This document shows positions 46,456-58,528 of a stretch of DNA of 64,000 bases, in pieces. The stretch is from Harmonia axyridis (taxonomy: Eukaryota > Arthropoda > Insecta > Coleoptera > Coccinellidae), in contig NC_059502.1 in the NCBI RefSeq assembly GCF_914767665.1, positions 9,300,001-9,364,000 on the forward strand. Reading direction: 5' to 3'. The position numbers and the translations under genes were made by a program. Position 1 is the first letter of the stretch; the number at the start of each line of letters is the position of its first letter. A model generated the notes under the pieces. That model did no database searches. It saw only the letters and a list, made by a program, of their open reading frames with translations, and had not been told where the DNA came from.

Positions 46456-47584
46456 TTTTATTTATTCTGTTCGTTAATTGCTGGTGAGAAAGAAGTGAGA
46501 TAAGTTGTCAGGTAAGTATGTTATGCTTCAGGAAACATGCTGGGATCTTGCATCTCATTCTTTTGATAGATAGCTCATATAGAGCAAATATTTTTTAAAT
46601 CATGGCATTTCAATGCAGAAGGGTTCAAAGTTAATATAAAATGAAATCGTTATGAAAAAAATAGGAAACAATTCTTTTTTAAATTCAAGTGCAAAAATCG
46701 AGAAGAGCTCCATGAGTTCACTCGACAGCATCCTTGAAAATTTTTAGTTGGTCACCCATACAGATACTGACCCTAAACACCTTTGCTACGCTTCCAAATC
46801 AGATAATTTCGAATTCGCTCAGAGTCTACTGAAGATAGATTTGAGATCACTTTTCATTCGCGAAATTAATTTTAGTCAAATCTGAACAACTTCGGTCTCG
46901 TGTATGTCTGTCGGTTACATCCTATAGGATTTTATAATCTAATTTTCATTAAATTTGGTATGGCTGTTGAGTTTTGGGTACAGATGATCCCATTCCGAAT
47001 TTGTGAAATTTTCGGATGGGGATTGTACCATGAATGAATTTTGTAGGAATTTCATTATTCTTCACTGGTTTTTGAGCTAAGAAGGCAAAATCTGTATCTG
47101 AATAGTAAACTGTAATAAATAGTTAATTCTTTCAAATTCAACTCGAAATTTCAACAAATGGTGTCTCCTCACTGTGGTCTTGAAATCGAAAACACGATAA
47201 TTTGATCTCGCAAGCTAAGAATTAATAATTTGAGTGAGAAAATACCTAAATACCTATTATTTTCAGGGACCGTTTGACTTGGTTAATGGGTCAAGTTAGC
47301 CCATTCGATCTAATATTGAATTTAGAATACAAGTCGAAATTATTGAAATTTAGTTTTATCATCAGAGAAAATAAGATAAGTAATTAATTATTGTCGTACG
47401 CTTTTCGAAGATTGAATAATATGTCTTCTTGTCATAGGTATAACATCAAATTTGAACGTGAGAAATTGAAGCATTATTGAGTTAAATCAGAATTGAAATA
47501 TTTTCTGGAAACCCTGGAAATTATTGAGGAAATAATCCTACTTATACTTCAACTCATTCTCCTTTTCCTTATCGTTTCATTTCA
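46456..47584. other. Intergenic, non-coding
   Basis: No gene beyond the mirr 3' end. It contains a 5S-like fragment at 46744-46800; the rest is AT-rich and unrecognised. Confidence 0.4.
46744..46800 (-). repeat. 5S rRNA-like fragment 2
   Basis: The minus strand reads GGGTCAGTATCTGTATGGGT then GACCAACT, matching the 5S rRNA box C region (GGTCAGTACTTGGATGGGTGACC). Preceded by AAGCGTAGCAAAGGTG, an altered form of the upstream 5S part. Confidence 0.45.
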
Positions 47585-47945
47585 TTCAACTTATCAGGGA
47601 AATTAATCCAATAATTATTGAAATTCATTCAACAATTATTGAAATTCATTCAATATTTATTGAAATTCTAACCAAATTTTGCTGAAATTTTTTCTCGAGC
47701 GATCGGAAAACTTTATCAGTGAGATTAATTCAACAATTATTGAAATTCTAACCAAGATTTTCTGAAATTTTTTTGGTGAAATTAACTCAACAATTATTGA
47801 AATTCTAACCAAACTTTTCTGAAATTTTTTTCTCGAGCGATGAGAAAACTTCATCAGTGGAATTAATTAAACAATTATAGAAATTCTAACCAAACTTTGC
47901 TGAAATTTTTTTTCAAGCGATGGGAAAATTTTATCATTGCAAATA
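47585..47945. repeat. Tandem repeat, ~100-bp units
   Basis: About 3.5 units built on AATTATTGAAATTCTAACCAA, then TTTTCTGAAATTTTTT and CTCGAGCGAT-GGAAAACTT-ATCAGTG. One central unit (~47745-47810) lacks the CTCGAGCGAT part and is ~63 bases long. Before the array the 20-mer ATTCAACAATTATTGAAATT recurs three times. Short minus-strand frames are by-products of the repeat. Confidence 0.85.
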
Positions 47946-48479
47946 ACAAACCAAAAGAATACCGTAAACCGAATCGTCTTGTTCCGGTGAGGTCCACCAC
48001 GTCAACCGCAGTATGCTGTGACGACAATAGAACGAATAGTCTGGCCATTCCATGGATCTCCGATGAGACCACCAGCGTAAGGGTCTTCGATATTTAGAGT
48101 TTATAGGCATTCGGTTTTCGATGCACGCAAAGAATGAATCTGAATATATTTCTTTCTTCTATGCTCTGAAATGACAACAATGAAGTTGTTATTTACTGTT
48201 GAAGATGTTCTGTACAAAATGTAATGGGACAGGTTGATTATTGCATAAAAATTACATAATTTTTCCATAAAATATAATTTTTGCACTATCCATTTAAAAA
48301 GTTTTACGATAGAAATAAGTCAATTTCAACTTGTTATAATGGCAACACTTTAAATTATTTTTTGAGATTTCTTATGTCATCTGAGTTCAGTGGTTATGCC
48401 ATTTAATCAAGGAAAGATACACGCTTCAACAATGTTCCGAAGTTGTTGAACTGTTTCATCAAAATCAGTGTTCATTAGT
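47946..48479. other. Intergenic, non-coding
   Basis: No gene. 47955-48080 is less AT-rich; its 66-codon frame has no motif. Confidence 0.35.
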
Positions 48480-48985
48480 GAATAATTAATAATTAACGAA
48501 GGAGCGGGTTTTCGAATGCATGAGTGTTGGGTTTGCCTTCTGCAACGAGTATTAGACGATATTTTCTTTAATTCAGTCAAGTTTTGTGAAATATTGTCGA
48601 AATTCAATGAAAAACTCAGATTATACATCCTAGTGAGTTTTATATTGTATCTTGTCAGTTGGTGTGACTGTTATGAAAATTGGTAGATTACGAAATTTGA
48701 ATTTAAATCGTACATTTCGAAATTTGAAATAATTTAAAATTATGTATTAAATTCATGAATTATGTCTGAAGAAATCGATTCAACACCACCAGAAATTGGC
48801 GAAATTGCGGATAATGTTGAAAATTATTTCACTATATCCAAATCATATTATATTGACAATTGAAGTTTGTTGAAATTTGATAGGATTGGTCAGAATAGAC
48901 AACCATGAAACGAAAATAATAACTGAAAACAATACTGTAATGAGTTCATTGAAACACCGTCTTCAGTTCTGTAATGAACTGATTA
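48480..48985 (+). repeat. ~0.7 kb dispersed repeat with MSDEID start, copy 3
   Basis: Opposite orientation to copies 1 and 2. The leader (TTCGAATGCATGAGTGTTG, TTCTGCAACGAGTATTAGAC) is followed by the ATG at 48762 with MSEEIDSTPPEIGEIADNVE and a break after ~34 codons. Two GTAATGA-palindromic blocks (near 48940 and 48970) close it. Agreement of the start codon and first residues with the other copies is the main evidence for a once-coding origin. Confidence 0.6.
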
Positions 48986-49437
48986 CGATACTGAAATAGA
49001 GAAAGAAAAGTCACTTACAATTTTGTCTCCAATACAACGGTTTGACATTTGATTATAGATTACAAACTCACATCGAAAAATAAATCATGCATTTTATTCC
49101 CTATTACTATTTATGATGCTTCAGCATGAATAAAGAGTCAAAAGAGCTTGAATTTCTATGCAGCCATAAAAAATCCAAAGATCCAATATCCATACAAAAA
49201 TTCATCAAAATCGAAATACTAAAACGCGAGGTATGGAGATCACAAAAATTTCACTTTGCACATGACAACAAAATTTCGTGTTGATAGAAAATTGAATCTG
49301 CCGAAAAAAACGCTCAATATTTCAGTGTCATCAGAGCAGACACCGATTAAATGGTTTGTATATATGAAGAATAAAAATTTGAAACTGCAAAATTTTGTAT
49401 CAGAATCATAAAAATTCATGAAAAGTATCGAGAAAAA
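48986..49437. other. Intergenic, non-coding
   Basis: No supported feature. Confidence 0.35.
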
Positions 49438-49810
49438 ATGAGCAAGAAACGAATACAAAGTCGAGAGCTTTCGAGCGCTTGTTCATTCAACAAACCCCGG
49501 ACAAATCAGACAATTCTCCTTGTCACAAATGATGATAATCATGCTCAAATTGCACGATTGCCCTTCTTACTGTTCAACCACTCACCTAATTCTCCAGATC
49601 TGGCCCCCAGTGATCACTGCTTTTTTGCAGACCTCAAAAGAATCCTACAGGTAACGAAATTTGACTCTGATGAATAAGTGAATGCCGAGGACGAAGCCTA
49701 TTTCGAAAGCAAAAACGATTTTTTTCACAGATAAGATATTTGAATATTAGAGGAACGTTGGAGAACACAAATCCCTCTTAAAAAAGATGAATAAAGTAGA
49801 ATTTCTATGT
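49438..49810 (+). pseudogene. Mariner transposase C-terminal relic
   Basis: TNDDNHAQIA (decayed HDNAR-H, second Asp kept), then LLFNHSPNSPDLAPSDHCFF (third Asp in PSD), ADLKRILQ, then after a stop EAYFESKNDFF and LEERW. This is the order of the irritans/vertumnana-type mariner C-terminus. It has an internal stop and lacks the N-terminal half. Same family as the relic at 8815-9000. Confidence 0.65.
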
Positions 49811-50819
49811 AAAAAATGTGTGTTTTATATTTTTGAGGTATAGGATTGATTGATTTGATTGTTGAATTCCTATGTAAACTTCTGTTGTCTCCAAAGACGC
49901 AGTTGGTGCATAAATTATGAGCTCTTGAAAGCTCCTGACTTCACATCAGTTCTCTTCAAAAAAATTTTCATCCCTACAATAACCACAAATCTTCCTCTAA
50001 TATCATTCAATATTCATCACCATAAACATCACCTACCACTGACCCTAAGTAAACTCAACCCATCCACTCCCATCGAAAATAGACAACCACTCCCAAAAGG
50101 ATCACCCTCGTCGCAAAATCTGCAGAGATCCTAATTACAGATGCGATTCCCCTCAACACCCTCACAACCTCCACCAAGCCAACAAGACCGCGATTGTGAT
50201 GCAAAACAACGGCTTCCGATATAAGTGTAACGTACAAGAGCCCAGGTTCGTGAACAATGCTAGACACTGTTCACCACCTTAATGAGAACTCTCTCATATG
50301 GTAATAGCTGATGAAAGTTTAATTTTCAGTAGCTTGCGGGCCCGTAATTAGAACCAGCAAACACCAGGACTCAGCCTCGACGTCGAGGTCCTTTGTTAGG
50401 ATCCGAGTCCTAGCTAATTATACCGCAGGAGTGTGGAACATAAACGACAAGATTAACTCTATTAGGCGATCTAACTCGCGCAATTTGCATCTACTACGGG
50501 CAGACACGTCTACTTCGCCATCTAGCCTGTTGGAACAGGTTTCGATATTGCCCCTTAAGACGTCCGATGGTGTTATAACGCCGTAATTGGAGGTTGTTGG
50601 ATCGACTGTTGATCCGTCGTTTCGATTGTTTGAGGTTAGGAACGTCAGATGTCATTTGTGACGTTTGTTGTTTTGGAGGTTGGGATTGGAGTTGAACTCT
50701 ATGGTTCATCGGGTGATTTAATCGATTGTTTTTATTCGATTCTGTATTCGAGAGCTCTTTTCTCGAATAGAGCACTATTTTATTTCGTTATGTCTGTTTT
50801 CTTTATTTTGAGCCTGCAA
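49811..50819. other. Intergenic; 49990-50540 GC-richer block
   Basis: Balanced composition with CG words (GCCTCGACGTCGAGGTCC is an inverted repeat at ~50366-50383). Overlapping frames at 49859-50267 and 50494-50837 have no recognisable motif. Candidate regulatory block 3' of mirr. Confidence 0.35.
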
Positions 50820-51660
50820 TGTTGTCTTCCACTATAAGTGTAGTGATTGCTTTGTGTATTTGTTCACAGAATAATCTGACATATCTATATTGAAGGGCTT
50901 CTTCTTCATCCAAAAAAAAATATTCTCCATCCTTTCTCTTCACCAACGGTTGACGACTTTATAATTAAATCTGAAAACACAAAAGAGAAAACCCGAAAGA
51001 AGTAATAAATGTTAGTTTTCATTATATTGACTTAGAGTAAGCAACCCATTCTAAAAAAGAATTTGAAACTGAATGGATAACTTGGAAACCATCATGAAAT
51101 TTATAAATTGGGCAAGTATTCACCAATGGCTTCTTCTACACCACACTCTCATAGTGGGCTTTCAATTGAATGCCATTTGAAGAGCTTACTATTGCAACGC
51201 CCATGACCATTTTCTGAAGGATATACGATTAGACCTTTTTTGAAGACATTACTAAAACTCCATTCTGAACGCGAAATTTTCTTGTCACTTCCGTTAGATT
51301 GAAGAAAAGTATAAATCCATAAAGGTTTGCGTGACTTTAATCTGGCAGTTTTAGTACCTAGGTGGTGAAAGATAATTGGAAATGAGGTCGGGTAGAATTT
51401 AAATTAATCCCAAGATTTCTTGACTGCAACCTGTCTATGAATATGAAGCGGAACTCCTTGTGATAGTACTGGTAATCAATGTGAAGGTGTGGATCTAATT
51501 GTTTCACTGATAATTCTCATAGAAACGTTAAGCTGTGCATCAATTTTATGAATATGAGCACTATTTAACCAAATAGTATTCTGCAGCAGAAAAAAACCAA
51601 AAACAAAGCTACAATACGAAGGGTGCTGGCATCAGCACCCCATGATGAACAAGCTAATTT
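50820..51660 (-). pseudogene. LINE C-terminal fragment, copy 2
   Basis: The minus strand reads SSWGADASTLRIVAL, IHKIDAQLNVSMRIIS, then ARLKSRKPLWIYTFLQSN, VFKKGLIVYPSE, NSKLFKWHSIESPL and ECGVEEAI. It aligns along its whole length with 60850-61770, including the ~250-base tail after the zinc-finger-like CECG region. It has several stops and a ~60-base deletion relative to that copy. Non-LTR retrotransposon C-terminal region. Confidence 0.8.
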
Positions 51661-51823
51661 TTTAAAGATATTATTTCTCTGCTTCAATTTCACACATGAA
51701 TTTTCCAAGTGGAATTGGAATTCAAAGAAGAACCAAGTTTAACGCCAAGATATCTGGAAGTATATTCATGATAAAAGACACAATTATTGACAGTTACTTT
51801 GAAATTTAACGAATTGAGATTTC

Positions 51824-52005
51824 AACTGCTAAATCACCCAGCATATTCTCCAGATCTTGTCCTCAGTTATTACTGGCTCAGACACTTGAGTAATTTAGTG
51901 AAAGGCCATACATCATTTAAATGAAGTACAGTATACACTTTTCTAGAATCTTCATTTTACCTTGAACAATTTCTTCAAAAGGAAGCTACCGCCCATAAGG
52001 ATAGG
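51824..52005 (+). pseudogene. Mariner third-Asp region relic
   Basis: LLNHPAYSPDLVLSYYWL followed by LSNLVKGHTSF, then a stop and FLESSFYLEQFLQKE. It resembles LLPHPPYSPDLAPSDYFLF...LKRMLQGK of mariner transposases, with the third Asp changed (SYY in place of SDY). Very decayed. Confidence 0.45.
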
Positions 52006-52717
52006 ACTTCTCGAGTTCATCATTACGAACAATTTCCATGATAGACGACATTTCCACCACTGATTTACATCACCGCACTAGTCTCACCATCCTTCATATT
52101 TCTTCTGATCAATCTGAGTGGCTTTCGATCTCCTCCGCTTCCGAGAAACCGATCCAGCAAAAAAAAAAACCGTCCGTTGAGTCTCCCACAGTTACATATG
52201 TATCTGTTTCTTCTGTCCCCATCAAGAATTTATGATCGACCCGGTATATCTCTCCGGCCAGGCTCTTCTGTGGGCCGCATAATCAAATTCTGTGACATCA
52301 ATTAGGGTTAACCAACCAGCATACATCACTGGCCTGACTTATAAATGTTTCATGGGCTCTAAAAACGATGTCTTCTGATGATGTTGTCATCGACTGTCAG
52401 ACCAGACCGATTTAGCCCTATAAGGCTACGACCTACCGGAATAATGAAGATACCAACTTTCTTATATATCAATCTATATGTAGAAATTTATGGGGTCTGT
52501 TTTTACCGGCGCCCCCGCTTCAAGCTAATTGATTCTTATGGACCGCGGAGGGATATACGCTTCGAACGATCCAAAGAAAAAAAAATAGAGATAGGAGCAG
52601 TGTAGTCGATGGGCTCTAGGTCTGCGAATGAATTGGAGGTTATGGAAGAAAAATCGTTGGAATGTCGAATAAGGAGTTTTTTTGAAATCTTGAGTGAAAT
52701 ATGTAGAATGCAGGTAA
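52006..52717. other. Intergenic, non-coding; 52030-52420 GC-richer
   Basis: Short frames at 52038-52235 and 52378-52605 without recognisable motif. Nothing else supported. Confidence 0.3.
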
Positions 52718-52725
52718 GTGAAAAT

Positions 52726-52936
52726 TAGGGATTCACGCCTTGACTTGATATTCAAGCTACTCGACTTGAGCTTGACTTGAAATCACCTCAAGTTCAAGTC
52801 AAGTAGTAGTCAATTACTTAATGAATAAATACTTGACTTGACATTGAAAAACTACAACTTGACTTGAACTCGAATTTATTTCAAGTCAAGCTCAAGTCAA
52901 ATAGCTTGAATATCAAGTCAAGCAGTGAATCCCTAG
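52726..52936. mobile_element. 211-bp hAT MITE (terminal repeats only), copy F
   Basis: TAGGGATTCA ... TGAATCCCTA, flanked by GTGAAAAT on both sides (52718-52725 and 52937-52944), an exact 8-bp target duplication. The two halves are mirror images for ~85 bases, full of CAAGTCAAG words, and the coding part seen in the longer copies is absent. It is the minimal mobile form of the family. Confidence 0.9.
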
Positions 52937-53138
52937 TGAAAATGTAGAATTTATCAAGTCGACTGTCTCCAACTAATCCAAGCACTAACAAATTCATTCT
53001 TAGTGAGAGTTAGAGGTTTGACAATGTGAGGAACTGTTCAATATCCAACAGATCTAAAATTTAACGTCCCTACTTCATGGAACTTCAATATAAATAAAAT
53101 CAAAATAAAATAATTCTCACTAAAATATTTTATTGTAT

Positions 53139-53372
53139 GTGACCATGGGCGCCCGCAGAAATTTCTCTCAGGGGGGGCAAAATGAAAATTATTGAAAAAC
53201 GATAAGGCGTCCATGATTGTCATTGAAAACCGAAAAATTGTTGAGAATCCATTACTTTCCTTTTTTCCATGCCCTTTGGATTGAGAAAATAATATTGAGC
53301 GTGTTGTGCTGAAAAATGAGGCAATCAAAATCTCAGGGGGGTCCATGCCCCAACCCTGCTAGCCAACGCAAA
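53139..53372. repeat. Possible dispersed repeat with GGGCGCCCGCAG start
   Basis: GGGCGCCCGCAGAAATTTC with a G7 run, and a second end with GGGGGGTCCATGCCCCAACCC, look like a short transposon or SINE-like unit. No second copy in the window. Confidence 0.25.
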
Positions 53373-55058
53373 AAATGATTTATACAAGAGACTTCTGGAA
53401 GGAAGCAACATCCTGGAAGTCATCCCAGTTACTGGAGTTTATTGGAACTCTTAGAACACTAAAGTGTGAGCTGTAGACTACAAAGACTAATAGCTTCCCA
53501 TGAGATCAACTTGGAGAAAGTTATAGATTAATTTGCAGAACAAAAGATTCGAAGAGTCAACTTCTAATTTCATCTCCAATATAATAGTAGATAAATTCAA
53601 ACGTGTTATTTCGAGTTATTTCCTCTCTTACCCTTATAAATTCATATAGGTCATTCCTGTGCTACACAATGCCTCAGGATAGAACAGAGTGGAAGAATTT
53701 GGAAGAGGCCTTTATCCAGGAGTAGATCAACAATTGCTGAAGCAGAAGAAGAAGAAATTCATAAATTGTAGGAAGAAATATAGAGAAACAAAAAACAGAG
53801 GATGTGTAGCGCAAGAATAGTCCTTTTGGTGTTTTTGGGAGGGCTTTTGTGCATTTTTGGCAGGTTATGCTGGAATGATAATGATGACAAGGAGGCATTT
53901 GTTGGTAGGGATTCCCAAATTTGGCCTCTATATGAAAAAATCCAAAACCTGTTCCAGCCTTCAAAAACATTTTTCCATCGAACAAACACTTCGACGCGAA
54001 ATTTCTCCACCAGTGCGAAACCAGCTTAACGAAGCATCTGCCTAAGACGCCCCATAAAAACGTCGTCGCCAATAAATCACCCCATGAGCACAATCTGCCC
54101 ACTTTACACAACGCAACCATAAATCCAAACATCTTCTCGCCTAATTGGCAATCCCCTCAAGCCTGACGCTTCTGTCAAACATGGTCCAGAATTCCACTCA
54201 GTTCTGTACCGGAGGCTGTGTCCCGTTTTAGAACGAAGCAGGATAAAAAACTGTTCCGTTTTTTCAGTCATACGCAATTATTTTAGCTATTCGCCTCTTG
54301 GACTAAAAATATCGGTCGAGTAGCGCAGAGCGCTGTAAAAACAAACATCTGTTTTATTGAGGAGTCTCACGTGTAAATAATTTGTCGCATTTTTTAACGC
54401 CACCTATCTCATTTGGTTAAGTAGCAGGGATGGGTGGAAATATTAGAGAACAGTAACTATCACGTTACTCCGGTATGAGAAATGGTTTTTGTTCCTATAG
54501 GCGTGGGCTGGTTGTGGGTATAAATGAAACCCTGGCAAGATTAATAGACATTCTTGAGATAACGCGTAAATGATAGGAATTAGCGGTACTAGATCCGCTG
54601 GAATTATAGGTTGTTCGATTATTCTTACCTGCTACTTAACCGATACGTGGGCAACTCAAATGGTGGACAGTTTTAACGCTTGGTTTCGATGGATCTGCGG
54701 TTGTGGTCTTTTTCTTCCCACGTTTTTTATGATGGTGACTTCGATAACTTCGACAAATCTTTATGGATTTCACACCAACTTCTCAATTGATAGAATAGCT
54801 TTTTAGTCAATATAACCTATCAACTAGGTAGACTGAGAACGAATATATGAAAGAATATAGCTTTTATTGCCAATAGCATTATCATTACCATCAAATCAAG
54901 CACAGATTTAGATATGTTTAATGCAAGAGTAGGCTTGTATCTACCTATTGGCAGTGTCATTTGAGTGGATGGTGTTTTACCATTTGTGTAAAATCAAATT
55001 AGAAAGAAACGGAACTGCTTCAATCGTCCTCACTCGAAGGGGGCATTTGAGATCACTT
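53373..55058. other. Intergenic, non-coding
   Basis: At 53665-53755 the + strand reads DRTEWKNLEEAFIQE then an (AGA)n run, like the 3' end of RTE-type LINEs; weak. The minus frame 53674-54132 (152 codons) is low-complexity and unrecognised. 54000-54420 is less AT-rich. Confidence 0.3.
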
Positions 55059-55125
55059 GGAGTCACAACTCTGGCAAACATCTCCTTTTTGCACAAAAGG
55101 AGATGTTTGCCATAATTGTGACTCC
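55059..55125. repeat. 67-nt near-perfect hairpin
   Basis: Arms 55059-55089 and 55095-55125, 31 bases each with two mismatches, around a 5-base loop; the arm includes GGCAAACATCTCCTTTT. It is the size of a pre-miRNA stem but the pairing is unusually complete and the loop short. Confidence 0.7.
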
Positions 55126-55576
55126 CTTCCTGGTGTATCAGTATAGATAGTAGACTTCCTGGTTTTTCTTCCTTATTTTCATGTTTGCCTTAGAGCAGCT
55201 TCCGGCAAAATAAAATTAGTGGTGGATTAAAAGGAGCTACCATAACAAAGGGTTGTGTGTCCTATACCTCATATATGGATATTCATCGTCAGCAGATGCA
55301 GTTGTGTTTCTCTGCTGATTTTCATTGATAATCTCCTATTTTCATACCCTCACATCCTTCTTCCCATTGTAAAGTTTTTTCCATTTTCACTTGAACTGAT
55401 TTGATACTTATCTTATTTTAAGACATATCGATGAACAGTCCACATCAACAAAATTCTAAGAAAGGAAAAGAAAAAGAATTAGATTTATAAGGAAACATCT
55501 ACATATACCGGGTGGTTCAAAAGTCTGGAAACGATTAAATTATTTCGCGCACAGGTGGAAAAGCGAAATTCTGATT

Positions 55577-55732
55577 GAGCCCATTTGATTTTGGGTGCAA
55601 AAGGGACTCATACGAGATAAGAGGCCCAACTTTGAAATCTGCTATAAAAAAAGATGGGTTTGCATTTGAAATTTCAAAGTTGGTCCTCTTTTATCGTATA
55701 GGGCCCTTTTGCACTCAAAATCTGATGGGCTC
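55577..55732. repeat. Inverted repeat, ~62-bp arms
   Basis: GAGCCCAT-TGATTTTG-GTGCAAAAGGG ... CAACTTTGAAAT (55577-55638) is mirrored at 55671-55732. It is preceded at 55508 by ACCGGGTGGTTCAAAAG, a MITE-like start; the matching right end is not found. Confidence 0.7.
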
Positions 55733-56536
55733 AATCGATTCAACGAGAAAAATTACTGAGGACCTCAGTCACAGAATATGAATTTTTGCATTTGGTCTGA
55801 ATGAAGGTAAAAAAATCTACCTTTTATAGAATTATATCGTTTTGAAAATGGATTAAAGCAGTCAATAATTTTTTTCTCATAACAAATTGATATTAAAGCT
55901 AGTTTCAACCAGAGGGCGTTTCTTGCATGCCTTATCTCCTTAATTCAAAGAAAAGCATGCAACCAGTCCTGCTTCACAAAAATCTTTCTGATAACGAACG
56001 TAAGAATGCTACAGAATCAATTTGTCTAATGATCCCACCTGCAGCTAAAAATAGATAATTATTGTAACTGAATCAATAGGCGTTTTCTTCCTGTTGTGTT
56101 TCTAGATACGCCGTGAAACCATTCCACTCACTTAGAGATAGTTGTGGTCACATTTTCAGTAGCGTAACAGAGTACCACGAGATGGACTAATATCTTAGCA
56201 GTATAAGAGAAGAAAATTCCCAGATCTATGAAATTTATGGTTATTTGACGTTTCGAAATTCGAATTAGGTGTAGGCATGATTATGTCCGACTTACAAGAC
56301 AATTCCAACTTGACAATATGACATATGATGAATAGATTGTATGCGTTGTCTGCAGAAAACAAGCATCTGACTTCAAATCATGTCCAGAGATTATAACCAA
56401 GTCCTAAAACGGTCATCATCAACAGATTTATCGTTCCCATTGAATGACATAACCTACTGAATGCAAATGACATAAGAAATGTCAAACCACAATGCACAGT
56501 GATGCCATTAAATTGTATCATTCCTATCGTTATAAC
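55733..56536. other. Intergenic; first unit of a divergent duplication
   Basis: Bases ~56272-56450 resemble ~57470-57655 on the other side of hAT copy G (shared words GTGTAGG, CTCCTAAAACG/GTCCTAAAACGG, TCATCAT, TTATCGTTCCCAT). No recognised gene. Confidence 0.4.
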
Positions 56537-57369
56537 TAGGGATTCTCGGCTTGGCTTGATTTTCAAGCTACTTGGCTTGAGCTTTACTGGATTTCAAGTC
56601 AAGTCAAGTCAAGTATTCATTTATCAAGTACTTGAATCATATCGAGCTAATTAATTTTTAGCAGTTTCATTGTGTAGTGTCACATCAATAAAAAAATGAT
56701 GAAATGAGAAGGAACTTCGCAAAAAACACTTTAAATTATTAAACTTTTGTATAAAAGAACCGAAAATATCAAGTTTTTTGAAATAGAAATATAAATTAAA
56801 TTACTATAAATCATAACAAAATAAAGAAATATATAAAAAAATTAAACTTTTCAATATTGAGAAACCTGCAGGCTTTGTTTGATTCCATAATTTTCCATCC
56901 AGGAACTAAGACACATGAGACATCTTATAGATTTGTTGCCTAACCAATTGCGGGTTTTTGTAAGTGTAAGAGCAGCTCTGGAAAATTGTCTTTCAACAGG
57001 AGATGAATATCCTTGGCCATTTTGGCCAATTTGGAAAGATATTTCTGAAACTACCAAAATCAGAATTCATGAAAATGTGAGAAAACTAGAGAAAACTACT
57101 AATAAAGTCACACTGGCGAATGCTTCATTCTCTCGGCTCTTAAGGAATCTTCTTATTTAGTCTAAGCGCGCACGAGATTGCAGAAATATATGCCGTGAGA
57201 CGCGTGCATATCAAGCTCAAGTAATATCAAGTAGCTTGATATCAAGTCAAGCAATTTATATTTAAAAATCAAGTCAAGTCAAGCTCAAGGAATGTAATTT
57301 TTCACGAGCTTGATTTTAAAGTCAAGTAATTGGTTGAAATGTCAAGCTACTTGGCTTGATGAATCCCTA
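56537..57369 (-). mobile_element. hAT derivative, copy G, with target duplication
   Basis: 833 bp, minus orientation, ends TAGGGATTC and GAATCCCTA, flanked by GTTATAAC (56529-56536) and GTTATAAG (57370-57377), 7 of 8 identical. The minus frame 57057-56851 encodes SSPVERQFSRAALTLTKT and SIRCLMCLSSWMENYGIKQS; upstream, FLSTSA-like codons are lost in a small deletion. A fair number of differences from B and D suggests an older insertion. Confidence 0.9.
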
Positions 57370-57377
57370 GTTATAAG

Positions 57378-58528
57378 AAAAGACAGAGAATAAAAAATGA
57401 ATGGTTATTCGCTAATTGTTATTTGAGGCTCCATAAATACCTGCATACTGATAGTGTAATCACATCGAAGTGTAGGAGTAATTATGTTAGACTTAGCAAC
57501 TCAATTGCAACTTGGCAATAGATTTGACGTTTTATGCGTTGATCAGTCTTTCAGAAAACAACGTTTTCAATGGTCAAAGACTATAAGCAACTCCTAAAAC
57601 GATCATCATTACAGCTGTACAGATTTACAACAGACTTATCGTTCCCATGGGGGAACACCTTGTTGGTCATATAATCCTTATATACGCCAGTGCTATATTG
57701 ATATATTTCGATCCATCTTATTAACATACCGATTACTGAGTGCTACCGCTTATTTTTCCCGCTGTTGGTAGTAAAATTACAAGAAGACGATAACACTAAT
57801 GCGAACAACTGTTCCAGCTGTTCTTTGAAGCCTCTCTCGCATATTTCGAACAGTTATTGATTGCCATAAAACCGAATTTAATGACTTACATTCGATAGTC
57901 TTAATTACGTACTTTGCTAATTCTATTAGCGAATTATTTAGTTAAAAGTAAAATCGTGTAAACTACTTATCGGTATGGGAAGCCGTTTACAGCGTCAGCA
58001 TCTCGCTGAGATGATGTTTACGCCATATTTTTATGGTTGTTCTTCAAACGGCCATTGGCGAACAGAGTGTTTGGCTAGTTAGTCTTTTACGACTGTTGTA
58101 TCAATTCAAGAAACGGCAAAACGGCAGCTTCCGAGTAGTGTTATGTCGGTTTCGGGACTGGGATGGTTATCGCTGATATGAAGTCGATTATTTCGTGCAG
58201 AAATGGAAGTTGTATCGTTTGAGGACCGCTGCAGACTTAGGAATTGCTAGACGGGCCTTTTATGGTTGTCATTGACGCTTGTGGTTGTAAGTCATTAGAG
58301 GTTATGAAGATTTAACGGCAGATATGGGGTATGCCTTGACATTCCACTTCCATATTTGAAAAATTGAGTGATTAGTATTGTCGAAATTTGCTTTCGATTG
58401 CGAATTTTGTATTTGATGAACTAGATTGGATGAAACCGAATATCGCAGTCAAGTTGAAGGTTTCTTTTGTACTTTGAGGTTCCTTCAGAATATTATAGGC
58501 ACCGCAATAGTTAGACGAATATATACTA
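57378..58528. other. Intergenic; 57820-58340 GC-richer block
   Basis: 57470-57655 is the second unit of the divergent duplication. 57820-58340 is of balanced composition, without coding or repeat signal. A candidate regulatory block. Confidence 0.35.

Noticed and set aside
53674..54132. 152-codon minus-strand open frame rich in Cys and aromatics
   Set aside because: No recognisable motif, overlaps LINE-tail-like sequence, and frames are open on both strands at the same place.
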